A DNA stretch of 64,000 nucleotides from Jacaranda mimosifolia (Eukaryota > Streptophyta > Magnoliopsida > Lamiales > Bignoniaceae), in the NCBI GenBank assembly GCA_018894105.1, contig CM032117.1, forward strand, positions 49,696,503 to 49,760,502. Direction: 5' to 3'. Below the pieces are notes generated by a model. The model was not told the origin of the DNA. It searched no databases and saw only the letters and a list, made by a program, of their open reading frames with translations. How positions within the stretch are numbered: the first letter of the stretch is position 1; each line of letters opens with the position of its first letter. Position numbers and translations under genes: made by a program. This document shows, one piece after another, positions 35,019 to 47,011 of the stretch.

Positions 35019-37837
35019 TGTAGCACCTTATCCAGGAAAGAGACCTAGCTTGAGATACTAATTTAAATCGAATACATAGTACCAAAACATAACAATTGAA
35101 ATAAACCTTTACAAGGCCCAAAATACGTAGATAATTGCATACGCGGAGGTTATGTTAAGCTTACATAATTAGTTTTACATGACATCCCCAAAGGTCTAGG
35201 CAATTAAGAGTTGAATCCATAAGTACATAAATACCTAGTCTATTACAAAACTATATACACTAGTACTTGGGCACGCATCAGACCTCCTGCCCTACATCAG
35301 ATCCTATCTAGGAAAGAATTAGGAATAACAAGAGGGGTAAGTTCTAAGAACTTATTGAGGGAGTACTATAAGAGGGTCAAGAGGAACTTAATAACATAAA
35401 TTCTAATGAAATCAGTGCTCGAATGAGACAAAAATGGAAAAGTCAAGAATTTGAAAGCGATAAACCATGTATTGACAGAACATAGATTCGAACAAATGGT
35501 ACATGTAATAATAAAGACGCGACATGATAAAACATATCATATTAGAAATTATTTTTAAATCATAGTTGAACTGTAGGCAAAATCCAGAGTTATTACTTCC
35601 AGAACAAAACATAACAAGTATAATAGAAACCAAATATATCATAAAACCTTTCTTATCTCTACATTGCTGAAGCACTCAATTGGCATGAAATAACTGACAT
35701 GTGGCATGGCCGGCCGCATGCCGGATCCCACCACTCATAGATAGTTACCTCCAACTACTTGCGAGTTAGGATTGTGAATAGGCACTAGCCGACAGACTTG
35801 TCGTCGTTGGTCAGACCTAGCCACAGGCCTAACTTCTCATGGCGTCACTATAGGTAACAAAGTTCCCAAAGACATCCCCTAGGGTAACTTGGTATAGTGC
35901 TAATAGCAAATACGATTTTTGAAATAAAACAACAATTTGTGCACATATCAGCCGGCAAGGTTGTCTCAATTGACAAGCAAGAAAAAAAAAATTCAGAAAA
36001 CATGATAAGTAATTGGTGGGTAAGACCAATATAACGACATTTAAAGAGATCCAATAGCAGTTATGAGATCAGCAAACAAGACTGAGGGGGTATATGGGAC
36101 AATAACAAGTAAACATTTTGGACACTAGTACATTGGCAAACAAGTACACATGAATAAGCAAGCTACACCGTACAATCAATGAAGATAAACTTTTTCCTAG
36201 AATAAAAGTGGCTAAACCATACCTTAAGTCTCAACAGTAATACGATTAATATCCTACTGCCCCTGAGAATTGGGATCATCATCACCTATTCCAATGAAAC
36301 GTATTTAAATGTCAATACGCTTACACAATATCCTCTTAATAATAATTAAACTACCAGCGCCTTAATATCGAGTGTTTTCTTGATTATGAAGAATATCTTC
36401 CTTATCTAGGTTTTTACTCCAGTTCGTGTACGAGTAACTTACGCTAGAATATTCCAATCATCTAATCTATTCTAACAAAATTGTTGTGCTTCCGACTAGT
36501 ATAGATATTTATAGGTTTTATTTCGAGAGTGACATATATCTAACTTACTAAACATGCTAATGTCACTAAACAGTATCAATGGAGGATTTATCAGTTTTGG
36601 TCACTAATCACTCTTTACATCAATAATCTTTAGATTAATAGTCCAAGCCCATGTTTAATAATTTAGCCAAATAACAAGAACTTATCATATCTTCTATTAA
36701 TAATTAGTCCTCGCAATGTTATACTAAATCAAGCCTATAATTACACTGACTAACTTAATTAATGACAATTCAGTCCTTAATAGATTGGGCCCATATATCA
36801 CTATATACAAATTTGTACATCCAATATTTCATCTTGAATCATAATTTATAGTCCAATCAGCTTATAGTATAGGAAAATTTAGTTCAATGCATAAATCATA
36901 TTTAGCAGAGAATCAATTTAATCACTTAATTGGGTTTTTACCAAATTGCTCAATTTTGAAGCCTAATCACAACATGGATCACCACGCATGCGATCACGTC
37001 AAAGAGCCCAAACTTCTATTCCTGGACTGCTAGACTTGCTACCACCGAAGTTGTGTGCGGCCACCACTAACCGACATACCTCGCCAAGCCGAATAAAACT
37101 CCCAAATCAAATTTTAGCTTTGTTGTTGATTCACCGTTCAATTCGCCAGAAAATGGAACTATGCCAACTCAACACCGCCATGCACCACCGCCTGATTTCA
37201 CCTCTGCTGGTGGCCAGTTCGCAAAATTGAAGCCACCACCGAGTTGAACCCGTCAAAAACCACCACCTAAACCTAAGTTCTCGCTGCTGGAAACATTGCG
37301 ACCACCGGCCATCGCTGCCCTCCGTGATGAGTTTTTGCTTTCAAATTCTGGCCATTCCACTAGCCGTCTTCGATAGTTCTTGGTACCAATATGTTCCATG
37401 AGTTGAGAGGAAGGTAATGGTATGGTTGGTTTTGAGGTTCATCAACGTTAGAAAGGGTTCATCAGAGAGGGTGAGGGAGGGCTGCATGTGAGAATTTGAG
37501 AAAAATGGGGGTGGTTTCTGCTATATGCAAACTTAATTTTTAGAAATTACAAAATGACCCCAAAGTTTTATTTCAGTTTTCAATCAAACCCTAGGACTTA
37601 TTAGTGCCTTAAATTGACCCCTTTGACCTATTTTTATTACAATTTGTCCATTTGAGTTTTCTAATTTCTTTCAATTAAGTCTTATTTAATTAAATTTTGG
37701 GCCCCCCAAGTTCTTAGTATTAAGCAAAAACCCCCAAATTTTCGCAAATGGCAATTTTAATTCTTTTTATCAATTATTACCATTATTCTTATTATTAAGT
37801 CAAAATTTTCACATTGAGAAATTTTTGGGGTATTACA
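35019..37837 (-). repeat. Gypsy-1 5' LTR
   Basis: 2819 bp with ends TGTAATACCCC and GGTGCTACA (minus strand), related in layout to the solo LTR and to the LTR at 62054. It contains a hairpin at about 35337-35365 (TAAGTTC TAA GAACTTA). The segment at about 36960-37300 is richer in G/C and holds CACCACCG-like phrases similar to those at 18100-18450 in the solo LTR. Confidence 0.85.
35335..35366 (-). promoter_or_regulatory. Conserved hairpin in the gypsy LTR (copy 2)
   Basis: In sense (minus) orientation: CCTCAA, then TAAGTTC TTA GAACTTA, then CCCCTC. Compared with copy 1, one C-G pair has become T-A on both sides, so pairing is kept. Confidence 0.6.
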
Positions 37838-37842
37838 GGTAT

Positions 37843-39180
37843 TGTTAACTCCTTCATTTGGGATGAAAATCAACTATAGAAGGTAAAAAAGGAAAAAAGT
37901 TGGGCAAATTACAACAATTTTTTAATAATTTTCATAAATTTAAATTTAAAATATTCTATGTTTCGCAAATTAAATATTCAATATTAAAAAATTTAAAATT
38001 TTACTTTTATTGCATAAGAATTAAATAAAACTAAATTAAATATTTTATTTCCAGACATGAGAAAAATTAGAACTTATATTTGATAATATTTTGTGTTTGA
38101 AAATTTATTTAGTTATTAAATTGTTAATTTTTTTGTAATTTTTAAAAAATTAGTTAATTTGAAAATAATTTTTAAAATTTAAATTGTATTTTTAATTTAA
38201 ATATATTTTAATTGTACTTAAAATTTGGAATGGTTATTTTAAATTTCAAATTTTAAATTGAAAACTATTTTCAATTCCATTATTTCTAAATATAATTTAA
38301 AATTAATAGCATTTAAAATGTAATTTAAATTTATAAAAACTTTTTTAATAAAATATAATTTAAAATTTAATTTTAATTTTAATCTGAAATAAGCATGAAA
38401 ATTCAAAATTTATAATTTCCAAATTAGTTAATTTTTTGTTATTATAATGAAAAATTTAAAAAAAAAATTTAACTATATTTTCAAATTTGTAATAACTAAA
38501 ATTAAAATTTTAAATTTTAAAATGACAAAAAATTACAAATTTTAATTTTAATTTATATTAAAAATTATAAATCATATATTTTAAAATTTATTTTCAAATT
38601 AACTAATTTTTAAAAATAACAAAAAATTTAATAAGTTAATAAATAAATAGAATTCCAAACACGAAAAATTATTAAATATAAATTATAATTTTTCTTATGT
38701 TTTGAAAAGAAATATTTCATTTAGTTTTTTTAAAAACTTTTGAATATTTTTGAAATTTTTAAACAATAAATACGATTTTTAAATTTATAATATCTAAATA
38801 ATTGAATATTTATCTCATGTAATTTAGAATATTATAGATTTAAATTTGTAAATATTGTTTAAATTTTTATAGTAATTTTATTAACTGCATTAATTAATAT
38901 CATTTTACAAAGATTAAAAGTTAATTTTAATTCAAATTCAAATTTAAATTAAATATTATATTTAATTTCAAATTTAAATTAAAAATTATTCTTAATTTTA
39001 TATTTCTAAATATAACTTAAAATTAATAGAATTTAAGATATAATTTGAATTTTAAATATAATTTAAATTTAGAATTAACTTGTTTAATAAAATATAATTG
39101 AAAATTATATTTTTCGTTAAATTTTAAAATTTAAGCTGGAAATAGGCATTGAGAAGTGTTTACAATATAAATATGAATAG
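37843..39180. repeat. Almost pure A/T tract
   Basis: From about 37900 to 39150 the sequence is built of AAATTT/TTTAAA phrases with very few G or C. It lacks TATATA microsatellite order; AAATTTAAAATTT-like inverted phrases dominate. No gene or element boundary is visible. It may be an old element interior or a matrix-attachment-like region. Confidence 0.6.
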
Positions 39181-39186
39181 TGTTGG

Positions 39187-39350
39187 GGAAAATCGCACTT
39201 TTGGTCCCATAATGTAGGCCCTGTTAATTTTTCCTCCAAAACCCAATGTGAAATAAATTTTAAATTGTGGGACTTAATGTGGTACTTCCAAAATAAATAG
39301 GACTCAACTGATATTAAGTCTAAGATATGGGACCAAAAGTGTGATTTTCC
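39187..39350. mobile_element. Short inverted-repeat element (MITE), 164 bp
   Basis: The ends GGAAAATCGCACTTTTGGTC and, reversed, GGAAAATCACACTTTTGGTC match over about 25 bases. The interior is about 110 bp without coding capacity. No clear target duplication is visible. The end sequence resembles MULE ends and pieces at 28615-28650 and 60160-60180. Confidence 0.7.
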
Positions 39351-40829
39351 TATAATTTACCACAAATGTAGCTGTATTGAATGTAATACTTTCATTAGAA
39401 ATAGTTGTTTTTATATCCACAAAATATGGAAGAAACCACTATACATATCCATACTTGTATAGATAATTAAAATATAGATATATAATGGACGGGATAATTT
39501 CAACTTTGATTCTCCAAGTATGTCATTAATTCAATTTTAGTCCCCATCTTTTAATATGTTTTACATAGTGTCACCAAACCTTACTTGTTTCCTTTTAGTG
39601 TGGTTCCACCATCAAGTTAGCCGTTTAATAATTAATGACTGAGTCAAGCTAATCACGTGATTGGAAGGCAGTGCTTGACATCCCCATTTTTTGAAATCAT
39701 TAAATCCTAAACAAACGAAATAGTAACCTAGAAATTGAATCCCCAAATCAAGAAAAACCCTACCATTCAATTGGGACCCATTCCCCTGATTAAAGGAAGA
39801 AGTTGCCAATGATTTAAAGCTACTTGCACTCGGTGTTGAAGATTCTTCAATTGTTCAAGTGACAACAAAGTAGGGACCGTCGATCTAAGTTCTGCTGTGA
39901 ATGGCACGAAGGAAAGACTCAAACCTTGGGACACCAAACTATGATGAGTTTTCTATTAAGTTTATTTCGCAATCAAAATATATTGAGTAATGGTATAAAA
40001 AAATTTATGTTTCATGGTGAATAAGCTAGCTAGGCTTTGTGTTTCTGATGTTAAGTGGTGTGATTCTCTCCAAGTCATGTGGTTTTTTGTGTTTCTAATT
40101 ATTTACCTAATTCTCCAAGTAGATTTGATAGATTGCATGACCCCAAACACTGATTTGGTATATTACATTAACTAGATTTGTGTAAATGTAAGAGCTCTGG
40201 TTGTCGGTTTATTTATTAGTTTTTAAAGTCTTGATATGCAACCGAGACATGAATATTTGCTGGAAATTATGAGTTTTAGATTTCAAATTTATTGTTTATT
40301 TTGAGGGAGATATTCTAGAAATTTGCTTTATATCGAATATCCTTTTCTGGTATTTTACTGCTCTTAAGATTTGAAATTTATTGTTCATTTTATATACTAA
40401 GTAAATGCTATTTCAATGATTTTTAGTGGGTTTAGTGAATTTAATGATTTGATTATGTATTTTATTTTATTTTTTTGCATTTTTGTTGTTATGCATATTT
40501 GCTTGGGGTGACACTTTTTTATTTACTATCAAATTATATCATGGGGATTTTATGAAAATAGAGCCTATAAGATACTGTTAAGGGGGTAACGTAGACTACT
40601 TTGATAATATAGATGCAATTATATTTGGGATGATTGAACTTAAGGAGTATGTTGAGTAGTTAAAAACAAGTTAGATTTTGGCATAAGTATGGGCACAATT
40701 TGTATTTGGGCAGTAAATATCTTAGAGAAGATGTTGAGGTTTATGATACAGTAAATCATTTAGCTAGAGATAGGATGGTGGAAATATATGTAGAGCATTT
40801 TGACCAAACAGCTGGGCATTGAGGTGAGA

Positions 40830-43563
40830 TTGACTAGATACAAGAGAGTGATAAAATATTAAACCAACACTTTTCAAACTTAGAGCATGATGAGCCAATG
40901 ATTGACTTCTCATTTGTAGACGATGCCCCATTCCTAAAAGATTGGACTGGTATTCCAGTCCAACTTGCATAATCTCTTTCTGAATCTACTTCTGCTTCTA
41001 CTTTTGATTCTATGTGTGATGATTTCACTAATAGTGATTATTACATGAAGGAGGATGATAGGTTATTTGCTAGGCATGTTGATCCATATATTGAGTTTGA
41101 TGGGGTAGGAAAGGGCAACAGAGTGAGTGATGACATGTATGCTAAGATGGAAGCTAGGGAAGAAGATGATCTCAAAGATAGTGATGACATTGTGATTGGG
41201 TCTTTAGGTCTAAAAAAGATGAACTTAATCCTAAATATCCAAAGTACAATCCTAAAACTGACAATAAGAACCCTGAAGCAAAACTAGGCCTTATTTTTAG
41301 TTTAAAAAGTGAGGCTACGTTTGTGATTCAAACACATTGCCTTATGAAAAGGATGCTAGTTCATTTTTCCAAAAAATGATAAAAGAAGATTGAGGGCTAA
41401 GTACAAGAAAGAGGGCTTTGAGTAGCGTGTACATATTTCTCCCATGTAAAATGATAAGCCTTGGCAACTACAAGCTTAGAACCTTGTGTATAACAAGTGT
41501 TCTTGGAATTACTCTAATAACAGCCTTAAGTCTGGGTGGATTAGAAAAACTTTCATGAAAAAGTGTAAAGACAATCCTAACCTCGAAGTTAATAAGTTTA
41601 AGAATGAGCTATGCACCGCATTGAAAGCAAATATCTCTAAGCAACAAGTTTACAGGGCAAAATAGAAAGCAAGTAAATTGATTTAGGGTAATTTGAAAGA
41701 TCAATTTAGTAGAATTAGAGACTATTGCTTAGAGTTGCTTAGGACAAATGCTAGCTCCACTGTGTTGTTAAGGTTGGATAATGGTGAGCAAGTTGGTGAC
41801 CAACCTACATTTTTGAGGTTGTATTTATGCTTTAATGCACGGAACAAAGGGTTTTAGACTTGTAGAAAGGTTATAGGTGTTGATGGTTGTTTTCTGAAGA
41901 GTCCTCAAGATGGGCAGTTGTTGACTACTATAGGAATAGATCTAAACAATAGTATTTTTTCAATTGCCTATGTAGTAGTGCAGAAAGAAAATAAAGATTC
42001 TAAGGAGTGGTTTCTTTCTTTACTTGAAGATGCCATTGGCTTTTAAAATCAATATTCTTGGACCCTGATGAGTGACAAGCAAAAGGGATTGATTCCAGCC
42101 TTCGAGAGTTGCTGCCTCATGCAAAAAATAGGTTCTTTGATTTAGTTATCTCAATTTTTATATACTTATAAATTCCTTTTTATGTATCTCAACTTATTAT
42201 TTTATTTTATGTGTTTGGAAACATGTTCTGTATGAGACACTCATACAACAACATGAAGAGGGATGGATTTACTGGCTAATCAATCAAGAACGCACTGTGG
42301 ATAGCAGCTAGAGCAACAAGAATTGAAGAGTTCAAAGCAAAAATGGAGCAAATGAAAAAGCTTGATGAAAAGGCATATGATTGGCTGGTGAAGAAAACCT
42401 CCAAATCGGTGGTCTAGGTCATATTTTAGCCCCAACTGAAATGTGATGTTGTTCTCAATAATATATGCGAAAGTTTCAATTCTTTCATCTTACCTGCTAG
42501 GGATAAACCAATTCTTAGCAAGTTGGAGACCATAAGAAGCTTGATCATGACTAAGATGAAGTGAATAAGGATAGAGCAAAGGGTGGGATGGTCTTATATA
42601 TCCAAAAATATATAAGTTGTTGGAAAGAAACATGAAAGATGCTAGTAAGTATATGACCAACATATAATTGATGTTCTCTAGAGGTCTTGTAGTTGTAGGA
42701 GGTAGGATTTGATGTGCAGGAATGAAGAGCTAGAAAAAATATGTGCATGACTTTTACAAGGTTAGCACATACTTGAGAGTATATAAGAATGTGGTTTTTG
42801 GAGCGAATGGTTCTAAATTGCCTAAGATTGATCTGCCAGCCCCATTGCCACCATCATATGAAAATGGGCCTAGTAGAACAAAGAAGTTGAGAAGATGAGA
42901 GCCTAATTAACCACTAGCTCCTTTCAATCTGACAAAGCTTAAAAGAGTCGGAAAATATTTAAAATGTTGTAAATATGGAGTGTTAAGCTTTAATGCCAAG
43001 ACTTGAAAGAAGAAAGATGCTTAAGCTTCAGCTTTACATGAAGCACAACCTGAAATTCCTCTTATAATGACCTTTGGAGACTCTCAACTCCCTATTAATG
43101 TTTGTAGTAGTACTCATTCTACTATAGATATCAACATAGGTACTTCAAGAAAAGATAAACTACCCGTGAGCTTTAACTGATAATTATGTTTAACTATATG
43201 TATTTTTCTTATTATCACTAATAAACTAAATTTTTTATTTTGTGGTTTCAGGTCAGAAAGAATTTGTCTGTTAAGATAAAAGGGAAATCAAACAATATAT
43301 CTTCATTAAATGTGAGTATCCAAATTTTTATTTTTGTACTTTTTGGTTTTGTTCTTCTTTTTTGATGTTTTTATTCACATGTCAAATAATACAATTAACA
43401 GGTTAATTAGTCAAATTTCAAACATAAATACTCCAGTGATTGTGAGGGGTGGGATGAACTTTATGATAGTCTCTAACCTAAAAGCTATAGTTGGAAGTCA
43501 AAAGAAGAAAGGAAAGGATGCATCCAAAAGATTTGGAGGAAAAAGGCAGAGTTTTAAGGGTTG
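40830..43563 (+). pseudogene. MULE-2 transposase (MuDR type), degenerate
   Basis: An acidic N-terminal region (about 40880-41290) is followed by the DNA-binding part (KYKKEGFEW near 41400; CSWNYSNNSLKSGWIRKTF, about 41500-41560). The DDE core has first Asp in GVDGCFLKSPQDGQLL (about 41875-41925), GIDLNNSIFSIAYVVVQKE, and the second Asp intact in MSDKQKGL (about 42070-42090). A possible intron lies near 42130-42230. The Glu region is CDVVLNNICESFNSF (about 42430-42480). The tail contains YVHDFYKVSTYL and DLPAPLPPSYENG (about 42735-42860). The SWIM Cys motif between 42600 and 42735 is not recognisable, and stop codons occur throughout. Confidence 0.8.
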
Positions 43564-43883
43564 ATTAAGTTTATGGAGAGCAATGAGCTTGTACTTATGT
43601 AGTTTGGATTGGATTTGAGTTAATTGTAGTCTATTTTGTTCTAAATTTAGTGACGGATTCTATGGAGAAATACTTATTTCCTCTGTTTGGAATTAGTTTA
43701 CTCTGTTTTGAAGTTAGATTCATCTATTTATATGCTATAATTTGGATACTTGCTAGTCTAAACTTAGTCCCTGCATGGTTTGTTGCTCCATTTGGCGATT
43801 TGGAATTAGTTTGCTCTGTTTTGCATGGTCCTGCTATATAGGTTCTAGAGCTTGAAAACTCTTTGATTGCATAGCCTTCTTAT

Positions 43884-45253
43884 TAGGGGTGGCAATTTCC
43901 AACACAACACAATAACTCGACACCAGTTCGACATAAAAAAATTAAGTTTGGGTTGACCCATTTTGGGTTCGGGTCCAATAAGGTCAACACGAATAGAACC
44001 TAAAGAAAATGGGTTGGATTGGGTTGAATTTCAAATTACACGAGTAACCCAAAATTTGATTGTGGTTGGCTTAGTTAAGTAGATGTTACTAAAGAAAGAA
44101 GGACCACATGCGCATGAAAAGTCTTATGTCCTTTTGCTTCTTAATTAGTTGAAAAGATGAGACCCAATCTATGGTTTGTATCAACTCCAATTATTGTACT
44201 TGATTTTTTGCATATTTGTACTTAACCTCACTACACATAAAATGTACTTCAAAACAACTTTATATATACTTTGTTTGTTCAATTTATGTATCGGTTTCCC
44301 GCATATTGTACTTCACCTCGCTACATTAATGGACCCAAATAAAATTTAAATTTTTTGGGAAGTAAAAATATAAAATAACAAATTAAAGCTTGAAAATTTG
44401 AACTTTAGCAGTATAAAAATTACTACTTTGGCATTTTTCGGTCTTATTTATTTCACAACCCTATAGGATGGATTAATATAATTTTAAATTACTTGTAATG
44501 GTTATTTTGTATCCAAATAGACATAAAAATCGTACTTCAAAGAGTTGATTCAACTACTAAATTGTCCTAGAAGCTTTTCTTAGGTCTTATACAATTCAAG
44601 ATTTTGTATATATAAATAGATAAGAATTCTTTCTATTGAGGGCTTATAAAAAATCCAAAAGATATAAGCAAGTTTTTATAATAAATTATGTGTGCAATTA
44701 GTATATTTATGTACTTATTTGCTTGATGATATATTTTTATTGATTTATGTATTGCTTAATTGAATCAATATAAAGTTAAAAAATAATGACATTAATTTTA
44801 AAAAGTTAAAAGAGACAATTTAATTGACATAAAAGATCCAAAAATTAGAAAGAGTGGGTTTGTAAAACTTGAAAACGTATGATATTTTTAAAAATAAGAT
44901 ACTTTGTGATTTTAATATTTTTATGATGCCAATAGATACTAGAAAATGAAAGGATCAAAAGTTCTAGAAATCAATATATTATGTGGTTCAATTAAAATTA
45001 TTTGAGTGTGGTTGTGAAATTATAATAAGAACTCCTTACTCCTATTAATTAAAAAAAGATAAAATTAAAAAATAAAAATGCGAAAAAATTTCTAAAAATT
45101 AACATAAATATTCAAAATAATTATTTTAAAAATCAAGGCGACCCGAACTTGACTTGATAGGAATCAGGTTGGGTTTGGGTTGACAAAATCAATGTTAAAC
45201 CCCTACTTGAACCCAACTCGAACCCACCCGACCCACCCAAATTGCCACCTCTA
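43884..45253. mobile_element. Non-autonomous hAT element, family 2
   Basis: 1370 bp with the 8-bp duplication CTTCTTAT (43876-43883 and 45254-45261). The ends TAGGGGTGGCAATTT and, reversed, TAGAGGTGGCAATTT match well. GGGTTGGGTT-like motifs repeat next to both ends. The interior has no transposase. It lies between the two genes of MULE-2. The element at 58614 belongs to the same family. Confidence 0.87.
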
Positions 45254-45773
45254 CTTCTTATATAGTTCTGTTTCAATTTATATTGTTGCATTTTGATTGC
45301 ACATCCTTTTTGCACAACTTCTTTGATCGCACAGTTTCTTGTCATGTTGTTCTTTATAATGTTGTTCTAGTATTGACTTGAGGCTGCAAATAACTGGCTT
45401 TTGCAAGTTCTGGTCTTTTGAAACCTAGTCCATCCTTGTAACCAGCTTTTAACTCTTTTGTGTATTGTTAGATTCAATTGTTTTTTTTTTTTACTTAATA
45501 AATAATAACCACAAAAGTAGGCATCAAACAAACATCACATGAACAATTACATGAGTTGCAAATTGTTCACATTTTTCCCTAAATCATTGTCATTTAACAC
45601 CAAAAACTTCATCATATTGCAAATAAATCTACAATAATTGCTAATAAAACTAAAACACTAACTTTTTTCTTCTTCAATGCATCAACTTCATTTTTAAAAA
45701 ATTAACTTTACTTTTCATTTTCCTCAATTCAACCTCCAATTTTTTCTCATCAAGGATTTATTTAATTGTTTTT

Positions 45774-46063
45774 CTATTTTCTTTTTTCTTTTTTTACCAA
45801 TGATCTGAGAATTATTTGTTTGGACTTAGAGTACATTTCGGGGTCCAACCATATGAAGACTTTATAATAACCCCTAGTCTGTAAAAAAAAGAAGTATAAA
45901 ATGAAGGAATTACCCCATAATTTGGACATGCCTAATACCCCCTTCCAAGATTCAAATTTGTCCAACTTGTTTTGAATGGGAGTTGTACCCCACATCCATA
46001 ATAAACTTCTTCCCTTTGTATAGCTCTACTATTGAGACTGCTTGAAGATGAGGAAGATGTCAT
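45774..46063 (-). pseudogene. GRF-type zinc finger gene carried by MULE-2
   Basis: Exon 1 (45914-46063) starts with MTSSSSSSS and holds a decayed GRF finger: YGCG where CxCG is expected, then PFKTSWT, GRG and CPNYG, with one stop codon. A donor GTAATT lies at 45913 and an acceptor TTTTACAG ends at 45879. Exon 2 (about 45774-45878) continues with YKVFIWLDPEMYSKSKQII, where MULE-1 has WVDPPMCARSKNII. Further downstream on the minus strand (to about 45600) broken frames show a charged stretch and a hydrophobic piece (LVLLAIIVDLFAI), like the membrane helix of the MULE-1 version. Confidence 0.7.
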
Positions 46064-46901
46064 CTTTGTTGCTACATAAGAAAAGGAGAATAAAACCTAG
46101 TTAATATGGAGAGACAGAGAAGCAAATTTCTGCTAAAAAATGTGCCAAAACTTCCCTCCAATTCTCTGCTTTTAACTATTAAACAATGGACTTGACAATA
46201 GGACCATATTAAATGAAAATAAGCTAGTTCGGTGACACAATTTGAAACATGTTAAAACACAGGGATAAAAAAATTGAAATAGTGACATACTTGGGGGATC
46301 AATTGAAATTATCCCAATAATGGACGAAAAATGCCAGTTTTATATGATATTCTTAACAAGAAAAGAAGCTCAACAACAACAAATATTTTTCTACTCCCTT
46401 AAACTGTATTTTAGATTCATAGATCAAAGACACAACAGTTAAAACCTAGTCAAGCAGCCTTATTCATTTTTACAAAGTCCATGAAAAAATACTATGTACT
46501 ACTATTAATAACTATAACCTCTAGCAGCGGAAATTGTATTTATTTGATGCCTGTTGGTCTCTGTTAAAACTTTGGCTTTGATTTTTGCAGAGTACCCACA
46601 ATTTCTATCATATCTACTCTTACTGCGGGTGAAATGGCTAAACATTCCATTGCCAAACCAAAAGTAGATGAGACACACTGCTCCTTTGAAGAGAAATGTG
46701 GATCTTCTCTTCCCAACAAACTAGGGGCCATAACTTGAGTTATTGCATTTTCTTGTAAGGCTTCATTTACCGAGTCTTTCAAGCTCATTTCTTCGCTAAA
46801 CATATCATCCATCGGTTTCTTTCCTGTGAACATCTCCAGCAACATTATGCCATAGCTGTACACATCCCCATTTGTTGACACTTTTCCTTCCGATCCATAC
46901 T

Positions 46902-47011
46902 CTAATTCATGTGTAAAGATATTCATCACCAGAGTATTCAATTTTTGAGAATTAGATAAAATAAAGGAAATATAGAAAAGAAACATATTAAGAGAAACTA
47001 TTAAACATCAC
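46902..47011 (-). other. Kinase-domain intron of the receptor-kinase pseudogene
   Basis: 110 bp, GTGATG to ATTAG. It splits the codon for Glu in the APEYG phrase of subdomain VIII, restoring GYTAP-EYGSEG after splicing. An intron near here is usual in this kinase subfamily. Confidence 0.75.

Larger units (their letters stand above)
28750..37837 (-). mobile_element. Gypsy-1, Ty3/gypsy chromovirus-like retrotransposon, one LTR
   Basis: A minus-strand element with 5' LTR 35019-37837, a Met-tRNA primer-binding site, an extra ORF, gag, protease, reverse transcriptase, RNase H, integrase and a chromodomain-like tail, the gypsy order. The 5' flank after the LTR is GGTAT (37838-37842). No 3' LTR was found: the sequence changes character just after the chromodomain. 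Only the first ~9 bases there (TGTGATACC, minus strand, ending near 28745) resemble an LTR start. Many stops and shifts mean no functional product. Confidence 0.82.
39491..46316 (+). mobile_element. MULE-2, Mutator-like DNA transposon with both ends
   Basis: 6.8 kb flanked by the 9-bp duplication ATAATGGAC (39482-39490 and 46317-46325). Terminal inverted repeats of about 150 bp start GGGATAATTTCAA and share CCAAGTATGTCA. It encodes a MULE transposase on the plus strand (about 40830-43563) and a GRF-finger gene on the minus strand (45774-46063), convergent as in MULE-1. A hAT element (43884-45253) sits between the two genes. Sequence similarity to MULE-1 is limited to protein motifs, so this is a distinct lineage. 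Confidence 0.87.
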
